A stretch of DNA of 32,500 nucleotides, from positions 209,132 to 241,631 of the forward strand of contig CAJNDS010002114.1 of NCBI GenBank assembly GCA_905221605.1. The letters run 5' to 3'. Under the pieces are notes generated by a model. The model was not told the origin of the DNA and did not search any database. It was given only the letters and a program-made list of their open reading frames with translations. Each line of letters starts with the position of its first letter. Position 1 is the first letter of the stretch. This document shows positions 1 to 7,439 of the stretch, piece after piece. A program made the position numbers and the translations under genes. Source of the DNA: Symbiodinium natans (Eukaryota; Sar; Dinophyceae; Suessiales; Symbiodiniaceae).

Positions 1-32
1 CATCTTTGGTAAGCCAAGAACATGTCAATGGC

Positions 33-84
33 CCTAAACCCTAAACCCTAAACCCTAAACCCTAAACCCTAAACCCTAAACCCC
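33..84 (-). repeat. Telomeric array CCCTAAA
   Basis: Perfect heptamers directly abutting candidate exon c40; the last unit supplies its splice donor. Confidence 0.95.
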
Positions 85-150
85 GGGGTAAGGATTTGGC
101 TGCTTGTCGGGATGCAACTTCAGCCAAAATGGCCACGAGTAAACGAAGTA
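82..150 (-). CDS. c40, exon YFVYSWPFWLKLHPDKQPNP with telomeric donor
   Basis: From CTGAG/TAC to GGG/GTTTAGGG the frame reads YFVYSWPFWLKLHPDKQPNP then YPG, phase 0. The intron begins exactly with telomeric units. It also contains a near match to the dinoflagellate spliced leader (118-138), so it may instead be the 5' end of a retroposed gene. Both readings are possible. Confidence 0.45.
118..138 (-). other. Possible relict spliced-leader sequence
   Basis: On the minus strand this 21-base stretch centres on GCCATTTTGGCT and ends in AAG. It matches the conserved dinoflagellate spliced leader at 18 of 21 positions, by my recollection of that leader. Relict leaders mark genes re-inserted from spliced mRNA. 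Confidence 0.4.
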
Positions 151-200
151 CTCAGACCCTAAACCCTAAACCCAAAACCCTAAACCCTAAACCCTAAACC

Positions 201-460
201 CCAAAAAGCTGAAGATCACTAGTGTTCTACACGACACCTCGTCGCAAGACTAGTGGTTGCTGGTAAGGACGCCTCATTCGAAAGCTCGCGGTTGGTTGCT
301 GTGTGTGAACATACCCAAACCCCGGTCATTCGGAAAGCTAGCGCGAAATAAGCCCCAAAAGGAGTTTCCTTTTTTGTAACAACCCTAAAGCCCTAAACAC
401 CCAAAAAAAAAACGATACGTAACTCTAAAACCCTGAAGCCTTAAAGCCTGACCCCTCAAC
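201..460. other. Non-repetitive island between telomeric arrays
   Basis: About 170 unique bases followed by degenerate CCCTAAA. A minus frame LSNEASLPATTSLAT lies between GCGAG/CTT and ACGAG/GTGTCG and could be a further small exon. Evidence is weak. Confidence 0.25.
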
Positions 461-461
461 A

Positions 462-564
462 CCCTAAACCCTAAACCCTAAACCCTAAACCCTAAACCCT
501 AAACCCTAAACCCTAACCCTAAACCCTAAACCCTAAACCCTAAACCCTAAACCCTAAACCCCAC
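462..564 (-). repeat. Telomeric array CCCTAAA
   Basis: About 14 units with one six-base unit (CCCTAA). It lies downstream of exon c39 on the gene strand. Confidence 0.95.
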
Positions 565-631
565 AATCCCCCCTCAAAGCCACGGAACCAAAGACTCCAC
601 GGAGCCCGTACATTTCGTCGTGTCCCGGCCC
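565..631 (-). CDS. c39, exon GPGHDEMYGLRGVFGSVALR
   Basis: From GCCCAG/GGG the frame reads GPGHDEMYGLRGVFGSVALR and stays open to a GT donor (GATT/GTGGGG) just before the next CCCTAAA array. Glycine-rich and well balanced, with no stop in this frame. May belong to the same gene as c5-c31 or to a downstream gene. Confidence 0.5.
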
Positions 632-639
632 CTGGGCTT

Positions 640-735
640 TGGGGTTTCGGGTTTAGGGTTTAGGGGTTGGGGTTTAGGGTTTAGGGTTTCGGGTTCAGGG
701 TTTAAGGTTTAGGGTTTAGGGTTTAGGGTTCAGGT
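640..735 (+). repeat. Degenerate telomeric repeats
   Basis: TTTAGGG mixed with TTCGGG, TTGGGG and TTCAGG variants, upstream of exon c39 on the gene strand. Confidence 0.85.
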
Positions 736-960
736 TGGGATGTTCCCCCTTGTACTCACAGTCCTTAATCGAGCTTATAATGCCCCCGATTCTAATCCCT
801 GTTGAGGACTGTTAGTATCTAGGCTGCCCAGTAACCAAGGCTTAAACAGGGTGCCCTTTTTTTGCTTAAAGGGGTTTATAAGGGAACCTAAACCCCCCAA
901 AAAGGGAATAAGGGTACTACTGGGCATCCTAGGTATAGGGGTGAACATCCCAAGGTTCAG
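733..960. mobile_element. Dispersed repeat family 2, copy with inverted ends
   Basis: The left end reads TTGGGATGTTCCCCCTTGTA and the right end, reversed, reads CTTGGGATGTTCACCCC. These inverted ends of about 20 bp enclose about 190 bp, including GGCATCCTAGG, a poly-T run and CCAAAAAGGGAATAAGGG. Related pieces occur at 1920-1945, 5577-5635, 12590-12665 and 29060-29290. No coding capacity; MITE-like. Confidence 0.55.
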
Positions 961-984
961 GTCTAAGGGCTGTGAGGATTCAGT

Positions 985-1056
985 GGGTTTAGGGTTTAGG
1001 GTTTAGAGTTTAGGGTTTAGGGTTTAGGGTTTAGGGTTTAGGGTTTAGGGTTTAGG
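985..1056 (+). repeat. Telomeric array TTTAGGG
   Basis: About 10 units, one with TTTAGAG. Confidence 0.95.
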
Positions 1057-1500
1057 GGGTTGTGGAGGTTAGGGTGAAGGCCTGATAAGTAGACGACGAA
1101 GACTAGGTTTTGGGGGGTTTACGTAGGCTCTTCGTGGAGGTGGGAGGGGGTTTTAGGGTTTAGGATTTAGGGTTTAGGGTTTAGGATGGTTTAGGGTTTA
1201 GGGCGTAGGGTTTAGGGTTTGGGGTGGGGGGGGGGGGGGTGGGGGGGGGGGGGTGGGGGGGGGGGGGGTGGGGGCTGCGCTGCGGGGGGTCTGCTGTCCC
1301 GCAACTGCTGTCACCGCTGCTGTCGCTGCGGGGCGCTTTGTTGTTGTGTGGGGGGAGATCTTTCGTTTTTGTCTCCTTTGGAGTACTCTGATGGTTTCCC
1401 TAAACCCGAAACCGCCCTAAACCCTAAGCCCGAAACCCTAAACCCTAAACCCTAAACTCTAAACCCTAAACCCTAAACCCTAAACCCTAACACTCCCTTG
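1057..1500. repeat. G-homopolymer stretch within telomeric debris
   Basis: Degenerate TTTAGGG leads into G-tracts at about 1220-1275 split by single T or A, then a short unique GC-rich segment (CTGCTGTC-like) and CCCTAAA repeats at 1430-1490. The glycine-rich open frame here is an artefact of the G-tract. Confidence 0.8.
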
Positions 1501-1517
1501 CGGCAGCCAAACCGCAC

Positions 1518-1574
1518 TTGCGGCTGTTCGTCCGTCTTCATGAAGCGCAGGGAGGAGGAGAAAGTGGGCGACGC
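1518..1574 (-). CDS. c38, exon ASPTFSSSLRFMKTDEQPQ
   Basis: From CGCGAG/GCG to CAA/GTGCGG the frame reads ASPTFSSSLRFMKTDEQPQ, phase 0 with canonical sites. The plus strand is also open (KRREEEKVGDASRRFKKLRA, then stop). The usual inverted telomeric flanks (CCCTAAA left, TTTAGGG right) match minus-strand exons. Confidence 0.45.
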
Positions 1575-1624
1575 CTCGCGGAGGTTTAAGAAGCTCAGGG
1601 CCTGAGAGCTTGGGGTTAAGGCGG

Positions 1625-1915
1625 TTTTAGGGTTTAGGGTTTAGGGTTTAGGGTTTAGGGTTTTAGGGTTTAGGGTTTAGGGTTTAGGGTTTAGGGTTTA
1701 GGGTTTAGGGTTTAGGGTCTCGCGTTTCGGGTCTAAGGTTGAAGTTTTGGTGATCGTCGCTTTACCTTAGGGGCTTAGGGTTTAGGGTTTGGGGTCTAGG
1801 GTTTAGGGTTCAGGGTTCAGGGTTTAGGGTTTGGGGTTTGGGGTTTGGGCTTTGGGCTTTGGGCTTTGGGGTTTGGGGCTAGGGCTCAGGATTTAGGGTT
1901 TAGGGTTTAGGGTTA
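1625..1915 (+). repeat. Telomeric array decaying into TTTGGGG/TTTGGGC variants
   Basis: Perfect units to about 1715, then a short spacer and runs of TTTGGGC and TTTGGGG, each variant repeated side by side. Confidence 0.9.
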
Positions 1916-2046
1916 AAAGAATTGCTACTGGGCGTCCTAGGCCCTTACACTGCAAGCCCAAACCCTGATTAACAACACAGCCCCCCACCCGTTTTGGGTT
2001 TTGGGTGTTGGGGTTTAGGGTTGAGGGTATTCCTGAAGCCGAAAAA

Positions 2047-2292
2047 GGCGCGTTGGGGTTTAGGGTTTAGGGTTTAGGGTTTAGGGTTTAGGTTAGGGCG
2101 CAAACCCCACACACACGGCTTGCCTTCGGGACTTGCATCCTCCGCTTCCTAGGGGCGAGTGGGGGGGCTTTCAGGTTTGGAGGGTTTAGGGTTTAGGGTT
2201 TAGGGTTTAGGGTTTAGGGTTTGGGGTTTGGGGTTTGGGGTTTGGGGTTTGGGGTTTGGGGTTTGGGGTTCGGGGTTCAGGGTTCAGGGTTT
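2047..2292 (+). repeat. Telomeric arrays with TTTGGGG block
   Basis: Six units at 2056-2096, then 2178-2222 perfect TTTAGGG followed by about seven TTTGGGG units, then TTCAGGG. Confidence 0.9.
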
Positions 2293-2305
2293 CGATGAGC
2301 ACGAC

Positions 2306-2335
2306 CTCCAGAAGTTCGCGGGTGCGTGGAAGGAA
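2306..2335 (-). CDS. c37, candidate microexon (minus) overlapping a plus-strand candidate
   Basis: On the minus strand CCGAG/TTC to GAG/GTCGTG gives FLPRTRELLE in phase 0. On the plus strand 2291-2341 gives FDEHDLQKFAGAWKELGAK ahead of an AA/GTAGGG donor, which is at least as protein-like. Strand consistency with neighbours favours minus; peptide quality favours plus. Confidence 0.3.
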
Positions 2336-2494
2336 CTCGGGGCTAAGTAGGGTTTCGGTTCGGGCCTGGGGTTTAGGACCTTCCCATACTTCGCTTAGAA
2401 ATACTTAGAAGCATACATTAAAAACATCATGTGTTTCAATATTCTCTCCGGTTGTATATGAACAAAAAAGAACGTACCTCCTGAGGGAACCACT

Positions 2495-2534
2495 TCGGGC
2501 CTCAATAATTAAAATAGTGTTTTTTTTTTTTCTC

Positions 2535-2565
<31 letters not shown>

Positions 2566-2645
2566 TGGGGGGGGGGGGGGTGGGGGGGGGGGGGGGGGGG
2601 TGGGGGGGGGGTAGTACTGTAGAAAAGTATAGGGACCATAACGGA
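2495..2645. repeat. Dispersed repeat family 4 with long G-tract
   Basis: A GCCTCAATAATTA-AATAGT leader, a T-run, a G-tract of about 90 bases broken by single T, then GTAGTACTGTAG and GGGACCATAACGGAATA. The same order occurs at 17868-17975, with related pieces at 6640-6750, 13440-13660 and 26735-26800. Confidence 0.65.
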
Positions 2646-2683
2646 ATAGCCTTAAGGGACCTGAGCTTCGAAAATCTAGGAAA

Positions 2684-2770
2684 CTGTAGCTTCGCGTGCC
2701 TCATGTGGGCCAGGGCCGTCTTCGTAGGAACTGGAACCAGGCCCATGACCTCGGCAGGCGCTGTGCCGTG
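2684..2770 (-). CDS. c36, exon HGTAPAEVMGLVPVPTKTA
   Basis: Starts at CTCCAAG/CAC, where the acceptor is the end of the same dispersed repeat seen at c26. It reads HGTAPAEVMGLVPVPTKTAL then AHMRHAKLQ. The donor is unclear (a GC at 2697 or 2691, or later). The open frame continues into a proline-coding C-tract that is an artefact of a poly-G run. Confidence 0.55.
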
Positions 2771-2787
2771 CTTGGAGGTTCATGGCG

Positions 2788-2886
2788 GTTTAGGGTTTAG
2801 GGTCTAGAGTCTAGGGTTTAGGGTTTAGGGTTTGAGGTTTAGGGTTTAGGGGTTAGGGTTTAGGGTTTAGGGTTTAGGGTTTAGGG
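2788..2886 (+). repeat. Telomeric array TTTAGGG
   Basis: About 13 units with TCTAGAG and TTGAGG variants. It directly joins a dispersed repeat at 2887. Confidence 0.9.
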
Positions 2887-2988
2887 AACTTATAACTGTA
2901 CTTGCAACCATATTAGGGCACTTAAAGGGGCTGTAAGTGGGCTATAAGTACAGGTAACATTGGTTCATAAGTACCATGAACCTCCAAG
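2887..2988 (-). mobile_element. Dispersed repeat family 1, left arm of an inverted pair
   Basis: The minus strand reads CTTGGAGGTTCATGGTACTT at one end and GCAAGTACAGTTATAAGTT at the other. Facing copy at 3196-3276. Both outer ends abut telomeric arrays. Confidence 0.65.
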
Positions 2989-3026
2989 TGGGACGTCTTG
3001 AAGGGCTCCTTCGGAGTCATGCTTGA

Positions 3027-3126
3027 GGGTTTGGGGTTTAGGGTTTAGGGTTTAGGGTTTAGGGTTTAGGGTTTAGGGTTTAGGGTTTGGGGTTTGGGGT
3101 TTGGGGTTTGGGGTTTGGGGTTTGGG
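3027..3126 (+). repeat. Telomeric array between inverted arms
   Basis: About eight TTTAGGG units then seven TTTGGGG units, enclosed by the two inverted copies of repeat family 1. Confidence 0.9.
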
Positions 3127-3195
3127 GCTCAGGGCTTGGGTAGATAGGAGGGAGAATAAGCTAGTTGAGTCCTTCAAAGATTCTCCCCCCCCTCA

Positions 3196-3276
3196 CATAA
3201 CCAATGATACCTGTACGTATAGCCCACTTAGAAGCCCCTTTAAGTGCCTAATATGTTGCAAGTACAGTTATAAGTT
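3196..3276 (+). mobile_element. Dispersed repeat family 1, right arm of an inverted pair
   Basis: Reads CCCACTTAGAAGCCCCTTTA through GCAAGTACAGTTATAAGTT, then runs straight into CCCTAAA repeats. Confidence 0.65.
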
Positions 3277-3375
3277 CCCTAAACCCTAAAGCCTAAAGCC
3301 TAAACCCTAAACCCTAAACCCTAAACCCTAAACCCTAAACCCTAAACCCTAAACCCTAAACCCTAACCCTAAACC
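3277..3375 (-). repeat. Telomeric array CCCTAAA
   Basis: About 12 units, mirror image of the array that ends at 2886. Confidence 0.95.
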
Positions 3376-3494
3376 AGATTCCCCCCCCCCCCCCAATAAA
3401 AACTAAGACTCTTCAGGTTTTGGGGAACCCCTGCAGCTGACATTCCCAAGTCAAGAAGGCCCCCCACCCCCCCAAAGCTTACATGCCCAGAGCC

Positions 3495-3595
3495 CTCTAA
3501 GGGTTTAGGGTTTAGGGTTTTTAGGGTTTTTTTGGGTTTTTAGGGTTTTTAGGGATTTTAGGGTTTCTAGCGTTTTTAGGGTTTTTAGGGTCCAG
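3495..3595 (+). repeat. Variant repeats TTTTTAGGG
   Basis: Units lengthened to TTTTTAGGG recur about eight times, a local variant not seen elsewhere at this length. Confidence 0.75.
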
Positions 3596-3636
3596 GAGGT
3601 AAGGCTTCTGACCCCAAACCCTAAGCCCTTGGATGC

Positions 3637-3687
3637 ATTTTGCTTGAAGCGGGCGTCGAAAAAGGGAGCATTCAGCATCGAGGAACA
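3637..3687 (-). CDS. c35, exon CSSMLNAPFFDARFKQN
   Basis: From TTCCAG/TGT the frame reads CSSMLNAPFFDARFKQN before a GC donor (AAT/GCATCC). The frame runs open into the next telomeric stretch. Aromatic and basic residues are typical of a folded domain rather than a linker. No family recognised. Confidence 0.5.
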
Positions 3688-3748
3688 CTGGAACGCAAGG
3701 TTTGGGGTTTACGCTTTGGGGCCGAGGGCTTGAGGCTTAGGGCTTAGG

Positions 3749-3870
3749 GAACGAAACCCTAAACCCTACACCCTACACCCTAAACTCTAACCCCTACACC
3801 CTCAACCCTAAACCCTAACCCCTACACGCTAAACCCTAAACCCGAAACCCTAAACCCTAAACCCTAGCAT
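3749..3870 (-). repeat. Degenerate telomeric repeats
   Basis: CCCTAAA mixed with CCCTACA and CCCTCAA, donor side of exon c35's neighbourhood and acceptor-distal to c34. Confidence 0.85.
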
Positions 3871-3901
3871 GGGTTAATGCAAACAGCCCGATGATGTCAC
3901 C

Positions 3902-3952
3902 GGTGGCTAAGCCTGCCACCGACACTGCGACCTCCGCCCGCAGGGGTGCTGC
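3902..3952 (-). CDS. c34, exon AAPLRAEVAVSVAGLATG
   Basis: From GGGAG/GCA the frame reads AAPLRAEVAVSVAGLATGDI then IGLFALT. Several GT dinucleotides could end it (GAG/GTCGCA, GCA/GTGTCG, TCG/GTGGCA, CCG/GTGACA); the listed end is the last of these, to within a base or two. Fairly hydrophobic but too short to call a membrane segment. Confidence 0.55.
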
Positions 3953-3962
3953 CTCCCGGCAT

Positions 3963-4340
3963 TAGGGTTTAGGGTTGAGGGTTTAGGGTTTAGGGTTTAG
4001 GGTTTAGGGTTTAGGGTTTAGGGTTTAGGGTTTAGGGAGGTGAAGCGTACAGTAAACCTTAAAACCCTGAAGCCCTTAAACCCTGAAACCTTGCAACCCT
4101 TAAACTCTAAAGCCCTAAAGCGCTTCAAACCATAAGCGCTTAAACGCCAAACCTTCAAACTCTGAAACCCTATACCTTAAAACCGTTAAGCCCTAAAACG
4201 CTGCACCCCGAACCCTAAACCCCCATACCCTAAACCCCAAAACCTAAGCCCAAACCCTACACCCCAAACCTTAAAACCCTAAAGTCTAAATCCTAAGCAG
4301 CCTTTCAAAAACGGCCCCCTAAACCCTAAACCCTAAAGCC
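3963..4340. repeat. Telomeric array followed by degenerate repeats
   Basis: Perfect TTTAGGG at 3980-4035, then about 300 bases of CCCTAAA-like sequence with scattered changes (CCTGAAACC, CCTTAAA, CCCTAAAG). Confidence 0.85.
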
Positions 4341-4382
4341 AGAAGTCTCGGTGAACTGCTTCGGCGCCCCGAAGCCTCTGCA
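4340..4382 (-). CDS. Doubtful exon near 4.36 kb
   Basis: A GC-rich island between a GCAG/AGG acceptor region and a telomeric block. Possible peptides are ASGRRSSSPRLL or RLRGAEAVHRDFWL; neither is convincing. Reported because its size and flanks match the other coding islands. Confidence 0.22.
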
Positions 4383-4424
4383 AACACCCTATATACACGT
4401 CTTTAGGGCCTCAGGATTGAGGGC

Positions 4425-5030
4425 GCAGGGCTTAGGGTTTAGGGCCTAGGGTTGAGGGTTTAGGGTTTGGGGTTTAGGGTTTGGGGTTTAGGGTTTAGGG
4501 TTTAGGGCTAAGGTTTAGGGCTTGATCAGGGGGCTTCATGGTTTAGGGTTCGTTTTGAAGGGCTGTCCGGGCGCAGGGGATGGCTTTCGGGCTTTGTTGG
4601 GTTCGAGCTTTCGACCTGGGGTTTTGGGTTTTAGGGATTCGGGTGTTTAGGGTTTAGGGTTTAGGGTTTTGGGTTTTAGGGATTCGGGTTTTTAGGGTTT
4701 TCGGGTTTGGGGGTTTAGGGTTTAGGGCGTAGGGCATCCTTACCCCCGATCCTGAGCCCCCTTGACGTTGGGCTTTAGGGTTTTGGGGCTTGGGTTTAGG
4801 GTGTAGGGCATCCTTACCCCCTATCCTGAGCCCCCTAGAGGTTGGGGGGCATCCTTATCCGGGTTGGGGTTTGGGTTTAGGGTTTAGGGTTTAGGGTTTA
4901 GGGTTTAGGGTTTAGGGTTTAGGGTTTAGGGTTTAGGGTTTAGGGTTTAGGGTTTAGGGTTTAGGGTTTAGGGTTTAGGGTTTAGGGTTTAGGGTTTAGG
5001 GTTTAGGGTTCAGGGTTCAGGGTTTAGGGG
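4425..5030 (+). repeat. Telomeric arrays with duplicated spacer
   Basis: A perfect array at about 4870-5010 (about 20 units) preceded by mixed TTTTGGG/TTTAGGG. A spacer GGCATCCTTACCCCC-ATCCTGAGCCCCCT occurs twice (4734-4764 and 4807-4837), and a related GGCCTCCTTACCCCCAATCC lies at 5036. Confidence 0.85.
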
Positions 5031-5039
5031 TGTAGGGCC

Positions 5040-5465
5040 TCCTTACCCCCAATCCAAAGCCCCCTGGACGCCCTAGACTCCCTCAATCCCAAACCGAAAA
5101 ACCTTCAGCCCACTGGCCAAACTTGCACGAAACGCTCGGCAGGATCTTTGGGGTGTCTGGAAGCCTACAGCTTGGGTTTGGGGTTTTACAAGGGTTTATG
5201 GTTTAGGTTTGAGGGTTTCGGATTTGGGGTTTAGGGTTTAGGGTTTAGGGTTCTGGGTTAGGGTTTAAAGTCTAGGGTTTAGGAGGGCAACAAAGTGAGG
5301 GTTAGGGGCTGAGGGCCGAAAAGTAACACCCTGAGCCCCTGAATTCGAAACCACTGAACACAAAATGCCTAACTTGGAAAGCAGACTCTAAAACCACTAC
5401 AATCCTCCTTAAACCCTAAACCGCCAAACCCTCTAAACCCTAAACCCTAAACCCCAAACCCTACA
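5040..5465. other. Mixed degenerate telomeric and short unique segments
   Basis: Short TTTAGGG and CCCTAAA stretches separated by 20-60 bases of unique sequence. No coding signal stands out before exon c33. Confidence 0.6.
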
Positions 5466-5466
5466 C

Positions 5467-5523
5467 CCGCTTCTGGATGGCCTTCATCTCTTCGTCCTTC
5501 GACACGCAGGGGATGCTACTATG
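5467..5523 (-). CDS. c33, exon HSSIPCVSKDEEMKAIQKR
   Basis: From GCAAG/CAT to CGG/GTGTAGGG the frame reads HSSIPCVSKDEEMKAIQKR. The intron starts GTGTAGGG, one base off the telomeric unit. Charged helix-like C-terminal half. Flanked on the plus strand by CCCTAAA to the left and TTTAGGG to the right. Confidence 0.65.
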
Positions 5524-5743
5524 CTTGCCCCAGTGAGTTTAGGGTTTAGGGTTTAGGTTTTAGGGTTTAGGGTGGCTTGAAAGGCATCCTAAATCCAAAA
5601 AGGGGAACAAGGGCAGCATTAGGCATCCTAGGTCATTTCGGGGGTTAGGGTTTGGAGTTCAAGGATTGAACAGGACTCATGTGTTGCAGCGGTGCTGCTG
5701 GGGGTTTAGATCCTCAGGATTCAGGGTTTCGGGCTTGGGCGGG

Positions 5744-6008
5744 CTTAGGGTTTAGGGTTTAGGGTTTAGGGTTTAGGGTTTAGGGTTTAGGGTTTAGGGT
5801 TTAGGGTTTAGGGTTTAGGGTTTAGGGTTTAGGGTTTAGGGTTTAGGGTTTAGGGTTTAGGGTTTAGGGTTTAGGGTTTAGGTTTAGGTTTAGGGTTTAG
5901 GGTTTAGGGTTTAGGGTTTAGGGTTTAGGGTTTAGGGTTTAGGGTTTAGGGTTTAGGGTTTAGGGTTTAGGGTTTAGGGTTTAGGGTTTAGGGTTTAGGG
6001 TTTAGGGG
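5744..6008 (+). repeat. Long telomeric array TTTAGGG
   Basis: About 37 units with two shortened units near 5880. One of the three longest arrays; its right end abuts the GC-rich c32 region. Confidence 0.97.
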
Positions 6009-6136
6009 GTTTAGGCTTAGGCGCTTAGGGCTCGCGGTGCAGGATGCAAAGAAGCTTGGGGCTCAGGGATTGTTTGGTGCTGGACGCACTTTTTTGCCTG
6101 CACCCTAAAGACAAGAGCTTCTGGGGTTCTGTCAAC

Positions 6137-6278
6137 GCCGACGCCCGGGCAGAGGAGCACGCTGCGCAAACTGAAATCGGACGGCGCCGTCGAAGGCGCC
6201 GCCGACGCCTGCGACGTCTGTGACGCCTGCGTTCCTCTCGACGCCGACGACGGCGACGAGTACACGTCCAGTCCATGG
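6137..6278 (-). CDS. c32, GC-rich exon, reading frame unresolved
   Basis: After an ATGGAG acceptor at 6280-6279 this island is open in all three minus frames for more than 100 bases. Frame 1 reads PWTGRVLVAVVGVERNAGVT and fits phase 0. Frame 2 is serine/alanine-rich (SSPSSASRGTQASQTSQASA). Frame 3 is arginine-rich. Frame 1 resembles a C2 start and frame 2 a disordered linker; the sequence does not decide. All reflect GNC/CGN periodicity. Confidence 0.45.
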
Positions 6279-6293
6279 CTCCATCCGTTGCAA

Positions 6294-6342
6294 CAAACCC
6301 TAAACCCTAAACCCTAAACCCTAAACCCTAAACCCTAAACCT
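6294..6342 (-). repeat. Telomeric array CCCTAAA
   Basis: Six units immediately upstream (gene strand) of exon c32's acceptor region. Confidence 0.95.
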
Positions 6343-6880
6343 GCAACAGGCTCAGGAACTTCAGGGTTCGAAGCATACCCTACATTGCCCCAAGGCCCTC
6401 AACGCTACCCCCCCTTACTAGGGACCGCACCACACCGGTGCCACAAGCCCTAAGCCAAGCCCTAAAACGGATACCTTCAGGGCTTAGGGTACATTCCAGC
6501 GACTGCTACTACTAAGGGGAATGGTAAACCTTGAACTTGCCCTGCTACTACTAAGGGGAGTTGTAAGCCTTGAACTTGACCCCGTTTGAGGGTTCAGGTT
6601 TGCGATTTTTAAGCTTAGAGGGGGAACCTTCAAGGGAACCAGGGGGGGGGGATTAGTATAGGGGCCTGAATAACTAGAACAGGGTTTCGGGGGTTATTAG
6701 TATACTTATATAGGGCCCAGAAGGGAATACTGGAGTAGTATTTATTCCGACCTATATAGCAGGCAGAGTGCGGGATGCCATGCTTTACGAGGCCAGGTTG
6801 CGGAGGCCTAAACTCGACTTGATCCAATCATTCGCTCCAAGTCCCCTAAAACCTGCAACCCCAAAAACTGCCAAAACAAA
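6343..6880. other. Telomere-free intron island
   Basis: Contains a tandem pair TACTACTAAGGGGA (about 6507 and 6545), a family 4 relative with a G-run at 6641-6651, and no convincing exon. Confidence 0.5.
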
Positions 6881-6881
6881 T

Positions 6882-6965
6882 TTACAATACATATATATAT
6901 ATACATATATAACATAAATGTATAATATATATATATATACAAATACTTAATAAATAAAAAAAAAA
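6882..6965. repeat. AT-rich TATATA tract and poly-A
   Basis: Alternating TA dinucleotides interrupted by ACA, then A10. It sits just downstream of exon c31 on the gene strand. Confidence 0.85.
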
Positions 6966-6976
6966 AACCTAACAAC

Positions 6977-7039
6977 TTCTAAGCCGTCCTGGGTGGACGA
7001 CAGGAAGTCCGAGATCACGTTCTTGTCCTCCTTGGGCCG
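6977..7039 (-). CDS. c31, exon RPKEDKNVISDFLSSTQ
   Basis: From CTCCAG/CGG to GAA/GTTGTT, both canonical and phase 0, the frame reads RPKEDKNVISDFLSSTQDGL plus E. Upstream residues LLQ are also open if an earlier AG is used. Codon choice strongly favours G/C in third positions. No known domain. Confidence 0.72.
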
Positions 7040-7080
7040 CTGGAGCAGCCTGGGGCGCGCAAGTGGAGGTCTTCAAGGTG

Positions 7081-7170
7081 CCCTAAACCCTAAACCCTAA
7101 ACCCTAAACCCTAAACCCTAAACCCTAAACCCTAAGCCCTAAGCCCTAAACCCTAAACACCCTAAACCCT
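7081..7170 (-). repeat. Telomeric array CCCTAAA
   Basis: About 11 units with CCCTAAG variants, between exons c30 and c31. Confidence 0.95.
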
Positions 7171-7274
7171 GAATCCATGCACTGTAGGGTCTCGGGCCAA
7201 GTTTTGGGTTTGGGGTTTTGGGGTTGTGGGGGTGCAGGGTGTTAGCACTTTAGGGTTTTTGGGGTTTAGGCTAC

Positions 7275-7346
7275 AGGGTCCGTTCGCTGGCGGATGCCGT
7301 AGTCTGGGTCTTGGCGAAGGTCTTCAAAGAATTGGCGGGTGATACC
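7275..7346 (-). CDS. c30, exon with a telomeric-repeat acceptor
   Basis: The frame reads GITRQFFEDLRQDPDYGIRQ then RTDP and ends at CCT/GTAGCC. The only suitable upstream AG is inside a telomeric unit, TTTAG/GGT, so the exon seems to begin within the repeat. The peptide is charged and helix-like; no domain was recognised. Confidence 0.7.
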
Positions 7347-7396
7347 CTAAACCCTAAACCCTAAACCCTATACCCTAAACCCGGAGTTCGGATAGC

Positions 7397-7425
7397 CTGG
7401 GGCTTCAGGTCGGCGGACCAGGTGG
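7397..7425 (-). CDS. c29, microexon TWSADLKPQ
   Basis: A 29-bp exon between TAGCAG/CC and CAG/GCTATC. It reads TWSADLKPQ. It accepts phase 1 from c28 and hands phase 0 to c30, so both neighbours fit. Several AGs precede it (GCAGTAGCAG), leaving the start uncertain by a few bases. Confidence 0.5.
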
Positions 7426-7439
7426 CTGCTACTGCACCC

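Noticed and set aside
1219-1455. Glycine-rich plus frame
   Set aside because: Produced by a G-homopolymer followed by telomeric units.
2405-2746. Proline-rich 113-residue minus frame
   Set aside because: The proline run is the complement of a poly-G tract; only the part upstream of it (c36) looks coding.
6025-6276. Arginine-rich nuclear protein
   Set aside because: One of three overlapping open frames in a GC-rich island; the arginine run reflects CGN periodicity and was not preferred.
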